Shown here piece after piece: positions 17,973 through 26,614 of a stretch of DNA of 64,000 nt. Position numbers and translations under genes: made by a program. Under the pieces are notes generated by a model. It ran no database searches. It was not told the origin of the DNA and was given only the letters and a program-made list of their open reading frames with translations. Source of the stretch: an uncultured Opitutia bacterium (GTDB taxonomy: Bacteria; Verrucomicrobiota; Verrucomicrobiia; Opitutales; UBA953); assembly GCA_903855995.1 (NCBI GenBank), contig CAIOAN010000012.1, positions 124,001-188,000 of the forward strand, in the 5' to 3' direction. Each line of letters begins with the position of its first letter. Within the stretch, counting starts at the first letter, position 1.

Positions 17973-18659
17973 TTACTTCTGGTCGCGCTGGGCTTCGAGC
18001 ATCTTGATCCACGGGCCGACAAACGAGCCATGGTCATGGAAGGTACGGCCGCTGACCATGTTGCCGTCGATGACGACCGGGGCGTTGACGAAGATGCCGC
18101 CGCAGACTTCGAGGTCGAACTTGCACTTCGGCACGGTGGCCATGTGCAGACCCTTCACGATGCCGGCACGGGCAACGATCTCGACGCCGTGGCAGACACT
18201 CATCATCGGCTTCTTGTGCTCCCAGAACCAGCGGGTAGCCGCCAGGAGGGCTTCGTCTTCACGCAGATACTCCGGCCCGCGGCCGCCGCTGAAGAAAATG
18301 CCCGCATATTCCTCGGGCTTGATGTCCTTGAAGGCGATGTCGCAGTTGATCGTGTAACCTTCCCACTCCTTGGTAATCGTCCAACCTGGCTTCACTTCGT
18401 GGAGCACGGTCTGGTAGACGCGCTTGTCGATCGAGGCGAAGACCGGCTGAAAACCGGCTTCCTGCAGGCGATAGACTGGATACATCGTATCGAGCAGCTC
18501 GGTGGCGTCGCCGATGATGACAAGCACCTTGGGCTTCTTGGCGTTCTCGGGCTTGTCGGCGCCCGACGAAATCGCGGACTGGTTGTGGTTGTCGACGAGG
18601 GCGGCGGAAGCGACGGCGCAAAGACCGAGCAGGCCGACGGTGAGGAGGCGGAGGTTCAT
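17973..18659 (-). CDS. Exported DJ-1/PfpI family protein
   Basis: 228 residues. A signal peptide (about residues 1-19, cleavage near VASA) precedes a DJ-1/PfpI domain: KVLVIIGDATELLDTMYPVYRLQEAGFQPVFAS, YAGIFFSGGRGPEYL and the nucleophile elbow MMSVCHGVEIVARAG with its Cys-His pair. Secreted family members are uncommon. First gene of the operon; the promoter region is shared with the divergent regulator at 18742. The leader just before the ATG is C-rich (TTACCCCC) with no Shine-Dalgarno. Confidence 0.87.
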   Translation of the reverse strand: MNLRLLTVGLLGLCAVASAALVDNHNQSAISSGADKPENAKKPKVLVIIGDATELLDTMYPVYRLQEAGFQPVFASIDKRVYQTVLHEVKPGWTITKEWEGYTINCDIAFKDIKPEEYAGIFFSGGRGPEYLREDEALLAATRWFWEHKKPMMSVCHGVEIVARAGIVKGLHMATVPKCKFDLEVCGGIFVNAPVVIDGNMVSGRTFHDHGSFVGPWIKMLEAQRDQK

Positions 18660-18698
18660 GGGGGTAAGGAACTATATCCCTTCTTGCCCGTAAAGTCA

Positions 18699-18724
18699 TT
18701 ACAGGTATGATGCACTAAATGTAA
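18699..18724. promoter_or_regulatory. Candidate operator between pfpI operon and XylR-like regulator
   Basis: The 82-bp divergent intergenic region contains TTACA and TGTAA as an inverted repeat separated by 16 bases, inside an AT-richer patch than the surroundings. Its placement, 18 bases upstream of the regulator ATG and 40 bases from the opposing ATG, fits an operator for the AraC/XylR-type protein encoded next to it. Only ten paired bases support this. Confidence 0.4.
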
Positions 18725-18741
18725 GGTTTCTGGTCAAAGCC

Positions 18742-19905
18742 ATGCCCGCCTCACCCCATCGCCGCGCCCCGCGAGTCGCCCTGCTGATCGAGACCACCCG
18801 TTCCTACACCCGTGAGCTGCTCGCCGGCGTCCGGAGCTACGTGGCGGCCCACGGCCCGTGGTCGACCTACCTCGAACTTCGCGCCCTCGACTCTTCGCCG
18901 CCGACCTGGCTGAAGGATTGGGACGGCGACGGCATCCTGACGCGTACGTTCAGCGCCGAGACCTCCAAGCTGGTCGCCGCGACGGGACTCCCGGCCGTCG
19001 AACTACGCTCGACCCACTTCGCCGGTGGCCGACCGTTCGTGGGCTGTAATAATGAGGACATCGGCCGAATGGTGGCCGAACACCTCTATGAGAGAGGCTT
19101 TCGGCACTTCGCGGCCTACAGCCAGCGGAACGAGCGCTTCTTCGTCGAGCGGGTAGATAACTTCAAGAAGGTCGTCCGCGCTTACGGACACCGCTGCCTA
19201 GAACTCCCCGAAGATCATCCAGAACGCGTACCCGACTGGGAGCAGAGCCAGTCGCGCCTGATTTCCTGGATCGCGGAACTGCCGAAGCCCGTCGGTATCT
19301 TTGCATCGACGGATCAGCTCGGCGTCCGCCTGCTCGAGGCCTGCCAGACGGCAGGAGTCGCCGTGCCGGAAGAAGTTGCGGTCGTCGGCGCCGAGAACGA
19401 GGAAACGCTCTGTAGTTTCACCACCCCGCCCCTCTCGAGCGTCCGCTTCGATGGCCAGGCGGTAGGTTTCGCCGCCGCCGAACTGCTCGACCGAATGATG
19501 CGCGGCAAGGCCAGCCGCACCAAGCCCATCCTGCTGGCGCCTAAAGGCATCGTGGTACGCGGCTCTTCCGGCGAGCTCGTGATCAGCGACCGGCTGGTCG
19601 CCCGCGCGGTCGCGCTCATTCGCGAAGGCGCCACCCGCGGGCTCGACGTCAATGAGCTGGCCGCGAAGCTCGGAGCCTCGCGTAGCACGCTCGACCGCCG
19701 CATGAAGGCGACGCTCAAGCGCTCCCCGAAGGACGAAATCCTGCGCGTGCGCTTCCAAGAGGTGGAGCGGCTACTCCGGCAGACCAATCTCACAATCGAC
19801 CTGATCGCCGAGCAGACAGGCTTTACGCACAGCCATTACCTGCAAGCGGCCTTCAAGGCACGCTATAAGCAAACGCCGGGGAAATTTCGGCGGCGCAAAA
19901 TCTGA
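18742..19905 (+). CDS. XylR-like transcriptional regulator (LacI-type sensor + AraC-type HTH)
   Basis: 387 residues. The N-terminal two thirds is a periplasmic-binding-protein-like sensor (VALLIETTRSYTRELLAGVRSYV, RPFVGCNNEDIGRMVAEHLYERGFRHFAAYS, GIFASTDQLGVRLLEACQTAGVAVPEEVAVVGAENEE). The C-terminal ~100 residues carry two AraC helix-turn-helix motifs (DVNELAAKLGASRSTLDRRMK and IDLIAEQTGFTHSHYLQAAFK). This is the architecture of E. coli XylR, which senses a sugar and activates divergent genes. It is transcribed away from the pfpI-isomerase-cytochrome-propeller operon, its likely target. Confidence 0.93.
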   Translation: MPASPHRRAPRVALLIETTRSYTRELLAGVRSYVAAHGPWSTYLELRALDSSPPTWLKDWDGDGILTRTFSAETSKLVAATGLPAVELRSTHFAGGRPFVGCNNEDIGRMVAEHLYERGFRHFAAYSQRNERFFVERVDNFKKVVRAYGHRCLELPEDHPERVPDWEQSQSRLISWIAELPKPVGIFASTDQLGVRLLEACQTAGVAVPEEVAVVGAENEETLCSFTTPPLSSVRFDGQAVGFAAAELLDRMMRGKASRTKPILLAPKGIVVRGSSGELVISDRLVARAVALIREGATRGLDVNELAAKLGASRSTLDRRMKATLKRSPKDEILRVRFQEVERLLRQTNLTIDLIAEQTGFTHSHYLQAAFKARYKQTPGKFRRRKI

Positions 19906-19907
19906 GC

Positions 19908-21014
19908 CTACGCGTTCAGCCCCACGACATCCTCAGGCTCGGCCCAGGCGAAGACGGTGGCCTTGGAACCGAGGCGATGACGCGGGTTGGACTCGGCGAC
20001 CTTCAGGACCACGCCGCTCGGCGTCTTGAAATCATGCAGCGAGAGGTCGCCCTGAAAGAGCGAGTGGGTGATCGCGCCAGCGAAGGCGTTCTCATCCGGC
20101 GGCACGGAGTCGAGCTGCAGGCATTCGGGGCGGATACAGATCATGATCCGAGCGCCCGCCCCGGGAGCGTCGGTCGGAGTCGCCAAGGCGCCACGCACCT
20201 CGCCGATGGCCGTTTCGGCGACGAATTCGCCCGCGCCAACCTGCGTCACCTTGCCGGCGATAAGATTGGCGGAGCCAAGGAAAGTCGCGGTCCAGCTATC
20301 CACCGGACGGCGATAAAGATTGATGGGGGTACCGGATTGCACGATGCGCCCCTGCCGCATGATCGCGAGATGGTCCGCCATGGCGAACGCATCCTTCTGA
20401 TCGTGCAGCACACAGAGCACCGTGAGGCCTGATGAACGGACGAGCTGGCGGATGGCCTCGCGCAGTTCGATGCGCGAAGCGGTGTCGAGATTGCTCAGCG
20501 GCTCGTCGAGCAGCAGCACCTGCGGGCGGAGGGCCAGGGCGCGGGCCAGCGCGACGCGCTGTTGCTGTCCGCCGGAAAGTTCCTGTGGCCGGCGGGCGGC
20601 CCAGGCTTCGGCCCCGACCAACTTCAGCGCGGCGAGCGCACGGGTCTTGATCTCGGCCGCCGAAAGTTTTTCGGCGTCGAGCGAGAAAGCAGCATTCTCG
20701 AGCACGGAGAGGTGCGGGAAGAGCGCGTAGTTTTGGTGTACGAAGGCGAAACCCCGCTCCGCGGCGGAAAGGAAGGAGCCATCCTTGCCGTCGAGCAGCA
20801 GCTGGCCGCCCTGCGGCTCGAGTTGGCCGGCGAGCACCTTCAAAAGGGTCGTCTTACCGCTGCCGGACGGACCGAGCAGGCAGCACAACTTGCCCGGCTC
20901 CACCGTGAGATCAACCCCGGTCAGAATCGGAGTCGTCCCGAGCAGGCGGCGCAGGCCGGTGATTCGCAGGGAGGGCACGCGCCGAACATAGGCCGAAGGC
21001 CGACCGGGGCGCAA
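19908..21014 (-). CDS. ABC transporter ATP-binding protein (PotA/FbpC type, TOBE domain)
   Basis: 368 residues. Walker A GPSGSGKTT, Q-loop VHQNYALFPHLSVLEN, signature LSGGQQQRVALARAL, Walker B LLLDEPLSNLD and the H-loop VLHDQ are all present, followed by a C-terminal TOBE region (about residues 240-368) typical of importers for iron, sulfate, polyamines or sugars. No permease or binding-protein gene is next to it, so it must partner with proteins encoded elsewhere. A GTG at codon 14 could be the real start (VPSLRITGL). It ends three bases from the convergent regulator gene. Confidence 0.9.
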   Translation of the reverse strand: MRPGRPSAYVRRVPSLRITGLRRLLGTTPILTGVDLTVEPGKLCCLLGPSGSGKTTLLKVLAGQLEPQGGQLLLDGKDGSFLSAAERGFAFVHQNYALFPHLSVLENAAFSLDAEKLSAAEIKTRALAALKLVGAEAWAARRPQELSGGQQQRVALARALALRPQVLLLDEPLSNLDTASRIELREAIRQLVRSSGLTVLCVLHDQKDAFAMADHLAIMRQGRIVQSGTPINLYRRPVDSWTATFLGSANLIAGKVTQVGAGEFVAETAIGEVRGALATPTDAPGAGARIMICIRPECLQLDSVPPDENAFAGAITHSLFQGDLSLHDFKTPSGVVLKVAESNPRHRLGSKATVFAWAEPEDVVGLNA

Positions 21015-21110
21015 GGTCGCTCGACACCCCCGCGATGTGAATGATTTCCCCCTCGGGTTCGCCTACCGACGCTTGCCACGGCCCGAGTTTATGGCAACTT
21101 GACTGCTCCC

Positions 21111-21719
21111 ATGCGTAACGACGACGAAGACGAGGACGAGAAGACCCCGGCCGCCCCCAAGGACGGCGGACCGAGCTCCATGCTCATCCAGAAGAAATTC
21201 CTCGAACAGCGGAAGATCTTCCTCTGGGGCGCCGTGGAGGATGCCTCCGCCCGTGATATCGTCGAAAAGCTCCTCTACCTCGACGGTATCGACCCAGGTA
21301 AGGAAATCACCTTTTACATCAACACCCCGGGCGGTTCGATTACCTCCGGCATGGCCGTCTACGACACCATCCGCATGATTTCCTCGCCGGTGAAGGTCGT
21401 CGTAACCGGCATGGCCGCCTCGATGGGCTCCATCCTCCTCCAGGCACCCAAGGAAAAGGGTAACCGCCTCCTCTTCCCCCACTCCCGCGTGATGATCCAC
21501 CAGCCGCTCATCATGGGCCGCATCCAAGCCACCGCCGTGGATATCCATATTCAGGCCCAAGAAATGGAACGCCTGCGCTCCGAGCTGAACGAGATTCTCG
21601 CCAAGGCCTCGAAGCAGAAAATCGAAAAGGTCACCAAGGACACCGATCGCGACTTCTACATGAACGCCGAGGAGGCCATCGAGTATGGCCTCGCCGACGC
21701 GATCGTGAAGAAGCTCTGA
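21111..21719 (+). CDS. clpP: ATP-dependent Clp protease proteolytic subunit
   Basis: 202 residues from the first ATG; an in-frame TTG at 21099 would add four residues. A charged N-terminus (NDDEDEDEKT) precedes the ClpP core with catalytic Ser104 (GMAASMGS), His130 (VMIHQPL) and Asp181 (TDRDFYM), plus the oligomerisation stretch NTPGGSITSGMAVYDT. It forms the cytoplasmic degradation chamber used with ClpX/ClpA-type unfoldases; neither is adjacent. It is followed 15 bases later by a rhomboid gene. Confidence 0.95.
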   Translation: MRNDDEDEDEKTPAAPKDGGPSSMLIQKKFLEQRKIFLWGAVEDASARDIVEKLLYLDGIDPGKEITFYINTPGGSITSGMAVYDTIRMISSPVKVVVTGMAASMGSILLQAPKEKGNRLLFPHSRVMIHQPLIMGRIQATAVDIHIQAQEMERLRSELNEILAKASKQKIEKVTKDTDRDFYMNAEEAIEYGLADAIVKKL

Positions 21720-21734
21720 GCGGGCGCCACACGC

Positions 21735-22625
21735 ATGGGCATCGGCGACCGGGCCTATATGCGGAATCGGGGCCCTTACCGGGAGCCCCTTTCCGCTACC
21801 GCTTGGACCATCGCCGTCCTCGTCGCCGTTTTCATCGTCAACCTGATCCAGGAGTCCGCCGGCGCGGACCTGCTGAGCTGGGCGATCCTCAACGAAAGCC
21901 AGCCTCGCCTCTGGCAGTGGCTGACGCACGGCCTGCTCCATGAAGGCTTCTGGCACCTCCTGGGCAACTGCCTCGTACTCTGGTGGACGGGCGCCATCGT
22001 CGAACAGGACCACGGCCGCCGGGTTTATTTTCAGGTACTCATCGCCGGCACGCTAAGCGGCGCGCTGGTCTGGTATCTCACGGGCGTCGGCGGCGCGCAT
22101 GACGGCTCGATCATCGGCGTCTCGGCCGGAGTCTACGCCCTGATGCTGGTTGCGCTGATGGACAAGTTGGAACACCAGATCACCCTGCTGCTGTTCTTTT
22201 TCCTGCCGGTCACGCTCAAGGTCCGCTGGATGCTTTCGCTCACGGCTCTCTTCACCCTGCTCGGCTGGATCTTCGCCGAACTGCCTAGCCGCCACGCCTG
22301 GACAAAGTGGCATGCGGCCTGGCATGATAACATCGCCCACTCCGGACACCTCGGCGGTTTGATTCTAGGATTTGTCGCTTGGCACTATCTCCATCGGACA
22401 AATCAGGGTCCGAGCTACGCTCAGGTCCAGATGCCCACCTCCGAAGCACCCAGCCCGGCCATGGAAGCCCCAGCTGAAGACAATACCCCACGCTTAAATC
22501 CGACCCAAGCCGAGGCCCGAGCGGAGCTGGACGGGCTACTGGACAAGATTTCCGCCGGGGGTTTCGGCTCGCTCACTGCCGGCGAGAAACGTAGGTTAGA
22601 GCAACTCAGCGCCCGCTTACGCTGA
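21735..22625 (+). CDS. Rhomboid family intramembrane serine protease
   Basis: 296 residues with about six membrane helices and a soluble C-terminal tail of ~80 residues. The catalytic dyad is visible: Ser in SIIGVSAGVYAL and His in HSGHLGGLILGF. The loop reads HGLLHEGFWHLLGNCLVLWWTG, the usual rhomboid first-loop pattern (WHLLxN). Rhomboids cleave membrane-spanning substrates; no substrate can be named. It lies in a clpP-rhomboid-prc series of proteolysis genes on one strand. Confidence 0.9.
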   Translation: MGIGDRAYMRNRGPYREPLSATAWTIAVLVAVFIVNLIQESAGADLLSWAILNESQPRLWQWLTHGLLHEGFWHLLGNCLVLWWTGAIVEQDHGRRVYFQVLIAGTLSGALVWYLTGVGGAHDGSIIGVSAGVYALMLVALMDKLEHQITLLLFFFLPVTLKVRWMLSLTALFTLLGWIFAELPSRHAWTKWHAAWHDNIAHSGHLGGLILGFVAWHYLHRTNQGPSYAQVQMPTSEAPSPAMEAPAEDNTPRLNPTQAEARAELDGLLDKISAGGFGSLTAGEKRRLEQLSARLR

Positions 22626-22638
22626 GACCCCACCCTTT

Positions 22639-24852
22639 ATGCGATTAAGACTGATTCCGCTGCTGGTCCTCCTGGCTGCGCTGGCTTCCGGCCAGACACC
22701 CGGCTTCACGACCACGCAGTCCATGCAGAACGAGACCCGCGCCACCGCGGCCCTCCTCGAAAAGCTCCACATCAGCCGCAAGGAGATGTCGGCGGTAGAT
22801 ATGAACTCGGTCGTGCGCACGTTCTGCGAGAATCTCGACGGCGCCAAGATGTACTTCACCGCCGAGGAGGTCGATGAGTTCACCGCCCGCTACGGCAAGA
22901 CGCTCGATCTCTACCTGCAGCGCGGCAACCTGACGCCAGCTTTTGAAATCTACGCACTGTTCAAGAAAAAGGTCAACGAACGCACCGTCTCCAACCTGGC
23001 CGCGCTCGACAAACCAATCGACCTGACTCAGCCGGGCACTTTCCCGGTCGAACGCAAGAAGGCCAACTGGCCCGAAAACCAGGAAGCCGCCGACTCCCTC
23101 TGGATCCGCCGCCTCCGCCTCGACATGCTTTCGGAACTCCTTGGCGAAGACCGTCCGAACGGCTCGGCGAAGAACAAGGCCCCGAAAGACCATGGCCTGC
23201 CGGAAATCACCGCCACCAAGACCAAGGAAGCCGTCGAGCGCCTCAAGAAGCGCTACGACAAAAGCCGCACCTACCTGAACTTCGACCAGAATGAAGTAGA
23301 GGAAATCTTCCTCAACTCCTATGCCAGCCAGTACGACCCGCACTCGACCTTCTTCTCCCAGCAGTCGCTTGAAGAATTCGAGATCGCGATGCGCAACTCG
23401 CTCGTCGGCATCGGCGCCACACTCTCCGACGAAGACGGCTTCTGCGTGATCAAGGACATCCTCCCGGGCGGCCCGCTCGACCTCTCCAACCAGGTGAAGC
23501 CGGGCGATAAGATCATCTCCGTCGGCCAGGGGGAGAAAGGTGAGATGGAAGAGATCGTCGGCATGCGCCTCAGCAAAGCCATCGGCCGTATCCGCGGAAA
23601 ACAGAATACCACGGTGCGCCTGCTCGTCGACATGGCCGCCGGCGGCCGCAAGACGGTCGCCCTCAAGCGTGACCAGATCAAACTCGTCGGCCAGATGGCC
23701 TCCGCCAAGGCCTTCGAAGTCCCCAACGGTAACAGCACGCTGCTGCTCGGCGTCATCGACCTGCCAGCCTTCTACGGCAAGAACCCCGACGGCTCCGGCT
23801 CCAGCCCCTCCGCCGACATCGAACAACTCATCGGCAAATTGAAGAAACTCGGGATCAAGGCCCTTATCATGGATCTCCGCAAAAACGGAGGCGGTCTGCT
23901 GAACGAAGCCGTCGACATCGCCGGTCTGTTCATCCCGAAGGGCTCCGTGCTCCAGGTCCGCGATAGCCAAGGCCGCTCTGAAGACTACCGTGACGAAGAC
24001 GAGAAAGTCGCCTGGGATGGCCCCCTCATCGTGTTGACATCAAAACTCTCCGCTTCGGCCTCCGAAATTTTCGCCGGCGCGATGCATGACCACCGTCGCG
24101 CGATCATCGTGGGCGACGTGACGACCCACGGCAAAGGCTCGGTCCAGAACATCATCGAACTCAGCCGCTTCGACAAGAACCTGAAGTCCGCCGTGAAGGT
24201 CACCATCCAAAAGTGGTACGCCCCCAGCGGCTCCTCCATCCAACTGAAGGGAGTCCCGGCGGATATCGTGGTGCCGTCCGTCTACTCCGTGATGCCGGTC
24301 GCCGAAGCTGACCTCGACCGCCCCTTGCCCTGGGATTCCGTCACCCCCACGATGACCAAGCCCGATGAAGGCGATTGGCTCAAGGCGAAGCTCTCCGAGG
24401 GTCTCATCTCGCAGCTCAGCAGCGGCAGCGCCCGCCGCCAGGCCGAACTCCCGGAGTTTCTCACGCTCTCCCGCACAATCGACTGGACCAAGAACCGCCA
24501 GGGCCGGAAAGAAGTCTCCCTCTCGCTCGAACAGCGCCGCACCGAGCGCAAAGACGACCTTGAATTCCGCGACCAGATCCGCCGCGAGCTCGCCGACTAC
24601 GCAAAGAAGGAATACAAGATCGCCGACGTGAAGCTCGACGCCGCAATCGAACAGGAGAAGAAGGAAGGCCCGGACTCCCTCGCGAAATCGAAGAAGGCCA
24701 GCCGCATGCGCGACCCGCTCGAAGATGATGACTGGCCGGAATACGACATTCAGCTGCATGAAGCCGTGCGCATCGCCGCCGACTGGAGTAACCTGCTCTC
24801 CGCCCAGCCCGTGGCCGCGAAAGCCGTAGCGGCACCGAGCACCACGAAGTAA
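22639..24852 (+). CDS. prc: Carboxy-terminal processing protease Prc/Tsp (S41)
   Basis: 737 residues, the long Tsp-type form. A signal peptide is followed by an N-terminal helical region, a PDZ domain (about residues 240-330), the S41 protease core and a DUF3340-like C-terminal segment. Catalytic residues match E. coli Tsp by spacing: Ser473 (SASASEIF), Asp484 (GAMHDHRRA) and Lys499 (HGKGSVQ). It cleaves periplasmic proteins from unstructured C-termini and trims lipoproteins and cell-wall enzymes. It begins 13 bases after the rhomboid stop and ends at an intrinsic terminator. Confidence 0.94.
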   Translation: MRLRLIPLLVLLAALASGQTPGFTTTQSMQNETRATAALLEKLHISRKEMSAVDMNSVVRTFCENLDGAKMYFTAEEVDEFTARYGKTLDLYLQRGNLTPAFEIYALFKKKVNERTVSNLAALDKPIDLTQPGTFPVERKKANWPENQEAADSLWIRRLRLDMLSELLGEDRPNGSAKNKAPKDHGLPEITATKTKEAVERLKKRYDKSRTYLNFDQNEVEEIFLNSYASQYDPHSTFFSQQSLEEFEIAMRNSLVGIGATLSDEDGFCVIKDILPGGPLDLSNQVKPGDKIISVGQGEKGEMEEIVGMRLSKAIGRIRGKQNTTVRLLVDMAAGGRKTVALKRDQIKLVGQMASAKAFEVPNGNSTLLLGVIDLPAFYGKNPDGSGSSPSADIEQLIGKLKKLGIKALIMDLRKNGGGLLNEAVDIAGLFIPKGSVLQVRDSQGRSEDYRDEDEKVAWDGPLIVLTSKLSASASEIFAGAMHDHRRAIIVGDVTTHGKGSVQNIIELSRFDKNLKSAVKVTIQKWYAPSGSSIQLKGVPADIVVPSVYSVMPVAEADLDRPLPWDSVTPTMTKPDEGDWLKAKLSEGLISQLSSGSARRQAELPEFLTLSRTIDWTKNRQGRKEVSLSLEQRRTERKDDLEFRDQIRRELADYAKKEYKIADVKLDAAIEQEKKEGPDSLAKSKKASRMRDPLEDDDWPEYDIQLHEAVRIAADWSNLLSAQPVAAKAVAAPSTTK

Positions 24853-24870
24853 GCCGCTGAGTTCTGCTTC

Positions 24871-24902
24871 AAAAGGCCGCCTTCCCCGGCGGCCTTTTTA
24901 TT
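24871..24902 (+). terminator. Intrinsic terminator of the clpP-rhomboid-prc unit
   Basis: A GC-rich stem (AAAGGCCGCC / GGCGGCCTTT) with a short TTCCCC loop ends in TTTTTATTA, about 20 bases after the prc stop. One of only two terminators here not directly joined to the GTAGGG-type repeats. Confidence 0.9.
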
Positions 24903-24937
24903 ACGCACATATCAAGGCAGCGGCGCGCATGCATCTC

Positions 24938-25057
24938 GTCCGTTCGCGAACAGACACAGGAAGTTGTCACGGATGGCTAAGCCTCCAGGGATCTCGGGCG
25001 GCACGTGGGGCCGTCCCTGCCTCAACACAGGCAGAGGCGATGTCATCGCATCGCTCC
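24938..25057. repeat. Degenerate palindromic-repeat cluster A between prc and galM
   Basis: The 333-base gap holds no gene that I can support. Two recognisable elements are a GTCCGTTCGCGAAC palindrome (24938-24954) and a GCGAT-GTC-ATCGC hairpin ending in GCTCCC (25036-25057), linked by ACACAGG words also seen at the better-preserved copies near 56.2 and 59.1 kb. Edges lack a clean CCCTAC, so this looks like a decayed copy. The remainder, including the bases before the galM ATG, shows nothing distinctive. Confidence 0.6.
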
Positions 25058-25185
25058 CCGGCCGCCACGCGCCACCCGTCGTCAGTCGCTCGGGTCCACC
25101 CTCAACGAAGTCATCGCTGCAACCCACTGTTATTGATTGGCTTCTTTGATTTGCCGACCTGCCCACCGCCGCCCAGTTTAGCGCC

Positions 25186-26331
25186 ATGCCCTCGCTCGAA
25201 CTTCTGATCCTAATCACGGTGCTCGTGGTCGCGCTGCTGGTGCTAGGGAAGCCACGTCAAGCCGGTCTCGCCCTGCGCCGCCAGGATGGCGTCATCGACG
25301 GCCAGCCTGTGCAGCTCCACACCCTCACCAATGCCCGCGGCACGCAGATCTCCGTCAGCGAGTTCGGGGCCATGCTCACCTCGATCCGCACGCCCGACAT
25401 CCAAGGCCGACTCAGTGAAATCACCCTCGGCCTGCGCAGCCTAGAGGACTACGTCGCCCATAACCGCCATTTCGGCAGTACCGCCGGGCGCTACGCCAAT
25501 CGCATCGCGGGCGGCCACCTGCGCATCGACGGGCGCGACTTCACCCTGGCGGCGAACAACAACGGCCAGCACCTACACGGCGGCCTGCGCGGCTTCGACA
25601 AGCGCGTCTGGAAATCCGAAGCCCTCCGCACCGCGACGGCCTCCGCCGTACGCTTCACCTACGTGAGCCCAGATGGCGAAGAAGGCTACCCGGGCCAGCT
25701 CACCGCCGTCGTCACCTATACCCTGCCCGATGATGCCGATGAACTCCACATCGATTTCGCGGCGAAGACCGACGCCCCTACGGTCTGCAACCTGACGAAC
25801 CACGTGTTCTTCAATCTGGCCGGCGGCGGCAGCATCCTCGATCACCGCCTGCTGTTGCTCGCAGACCGCCTCGTACCGGTGAGCCCGGCGCTCATTCCGA
25901 CCGGCGAGCTGATGGATGTCACCCAAACCCCTTTCGACTTCCGCAGCGTGCATACCATCGGCGAACGCATTGGCGCACCCGACGATCAGCTACGCCGCGC
26001 ACGCGGCTATGACCACTGCTACGACCTTGGTAACGCCCGCAACTTGAAGTCGGTCGCCTTCGTCAGCGAAGCCACCTCCGGGCGCACCCTGGAGGTACTC
26101 ACCGACGCCCCCGGCCTGCAGCTCTACACCGGCAACTTCCTCGACGGCACGATTCAGGGCCGCTGGGAAAGGCCGTTGGGCTTCCGCCAAGGCTTCTGCC
26201 TCGAGCCCGGACTCTTCCCGGATTCCCCGAACCAGCCCGCGTTCGCGCGCCTCGGTTACCCCAGCGGCGTCCTACGCCCTGGCGAACAGTATGCCCAGAA
26301 GCTCGTCTTCCGTTTCGGCGTAATGAGGTAG
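25186..26331 (+). CDS. galM: Aldose 1-epimerase (galactose mutarotase), membrane-anchored
   Basis: 381 residues. An N-terminal hydrophobic segment (LLILITVLVVALLVL, about residues 6-20) suggests export or membrane anchoring. The mutarotase core follows: SEFGAMLTSIRTPD, GSTAGRYANRIAGG, NNNGQHLHGGLRGFDKRVW, a NLTNHVFFNLAGGG block with catalytic-type His, YDHCYDLG and GFCLEPGLFPDSPNQPAF with the catalytic-type Glu. It interconverts alpha and beta sugar anomers. Its TAG stop codon lies inside the first intergenic palindromic repeat (GAGGTAGGGACAG), which suggests that the repeat reached into the coding end. Confidence 0.9.
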   Translation: MPSLELLILITVLVVALLVLGKPRQAGLALRRQDGVIDGQPVQLHTLTNARGTQISVSEFGAMLTSIRTPDIQGRLSEITLGLRSLEDYVAHNRHFGSTAGRYANRIAGGHLRIDGRDFTLAANNNGQHLHGGLRGFDKRVWKSEALRTATASAVRFTYVSPDGEEGYPGQLTAVVTYTLPDDADELHIDFAAKTDAPTVCNLTNHVFFNLAGGGSILDHRLLLLADRLVPVSPALIPTGELMDVTQTPFDFRSVHTIGERIGAPDDQLRRARGYDHCYDLGNARNLKSVAFVSEATSGRTLEVLTDAPGLQLYTGNFLDGTIQGRWERPLGFRQGFCLEPGLFPDSPNQPAFARLGYPSGVLRPGEQYAQKLVFRFGVMR

Positions 26332-26532
26332 GGACAGCACCACGTGCTGTCCTAGTTCCCCTAGGTAGGGTCGGGACCGCGTCACGACATAGCTTGTCTC
26401 GATTCTTCATCCCGAGGTAGGGGCGCGACTGCGTCGCGTCCGTTCGCAGCGCAAGATACGACGAGCCGGGCAAGATATCCGGCCGGATCACACCCTTCCG
26501 CCCACGGACGCCACGCAGTGGCGCCCCTACCC
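26327..26532. repeat. Palindromic-repeat cluster B (four elements)
   Basis: Element 1 (26327-26355): GGACAGCAC-CAC-GTGCTGTCC between GTAG and CTAG. Element 2 (26363-26388): GTAGGGTCGGGAC-CGC-GTCACGAC with one mismatched pair. Element 3 (26415-26446): GTAGGGGCGCGAC-TGC-GTCGCGTCC plus a partial GTTCGC. Element 4 (26508-26532): inverted, CGCCAC-GCA-GTGGCG then CCCCTACC. Elements 1 and 2 recur in the same order and almost unchanged at 32001-32029 and 32106-32134. No gene is visible between galM and the symporter. Confidence 0.85.
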
Positions 26533-26614
26533 AATACACCCGAGCCAATCATACGGTCTCCGGTTTCCCTATGAGTTCAAAACTGCCGCCACCCGCCACC
26601 CGAAGCTTGTCCGC

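Noticed and set aside
22645-23970. 441-codon minus-strand open frame opposite prc
   Set aside because: Antisense shadow of a clear Tsp-type protease.
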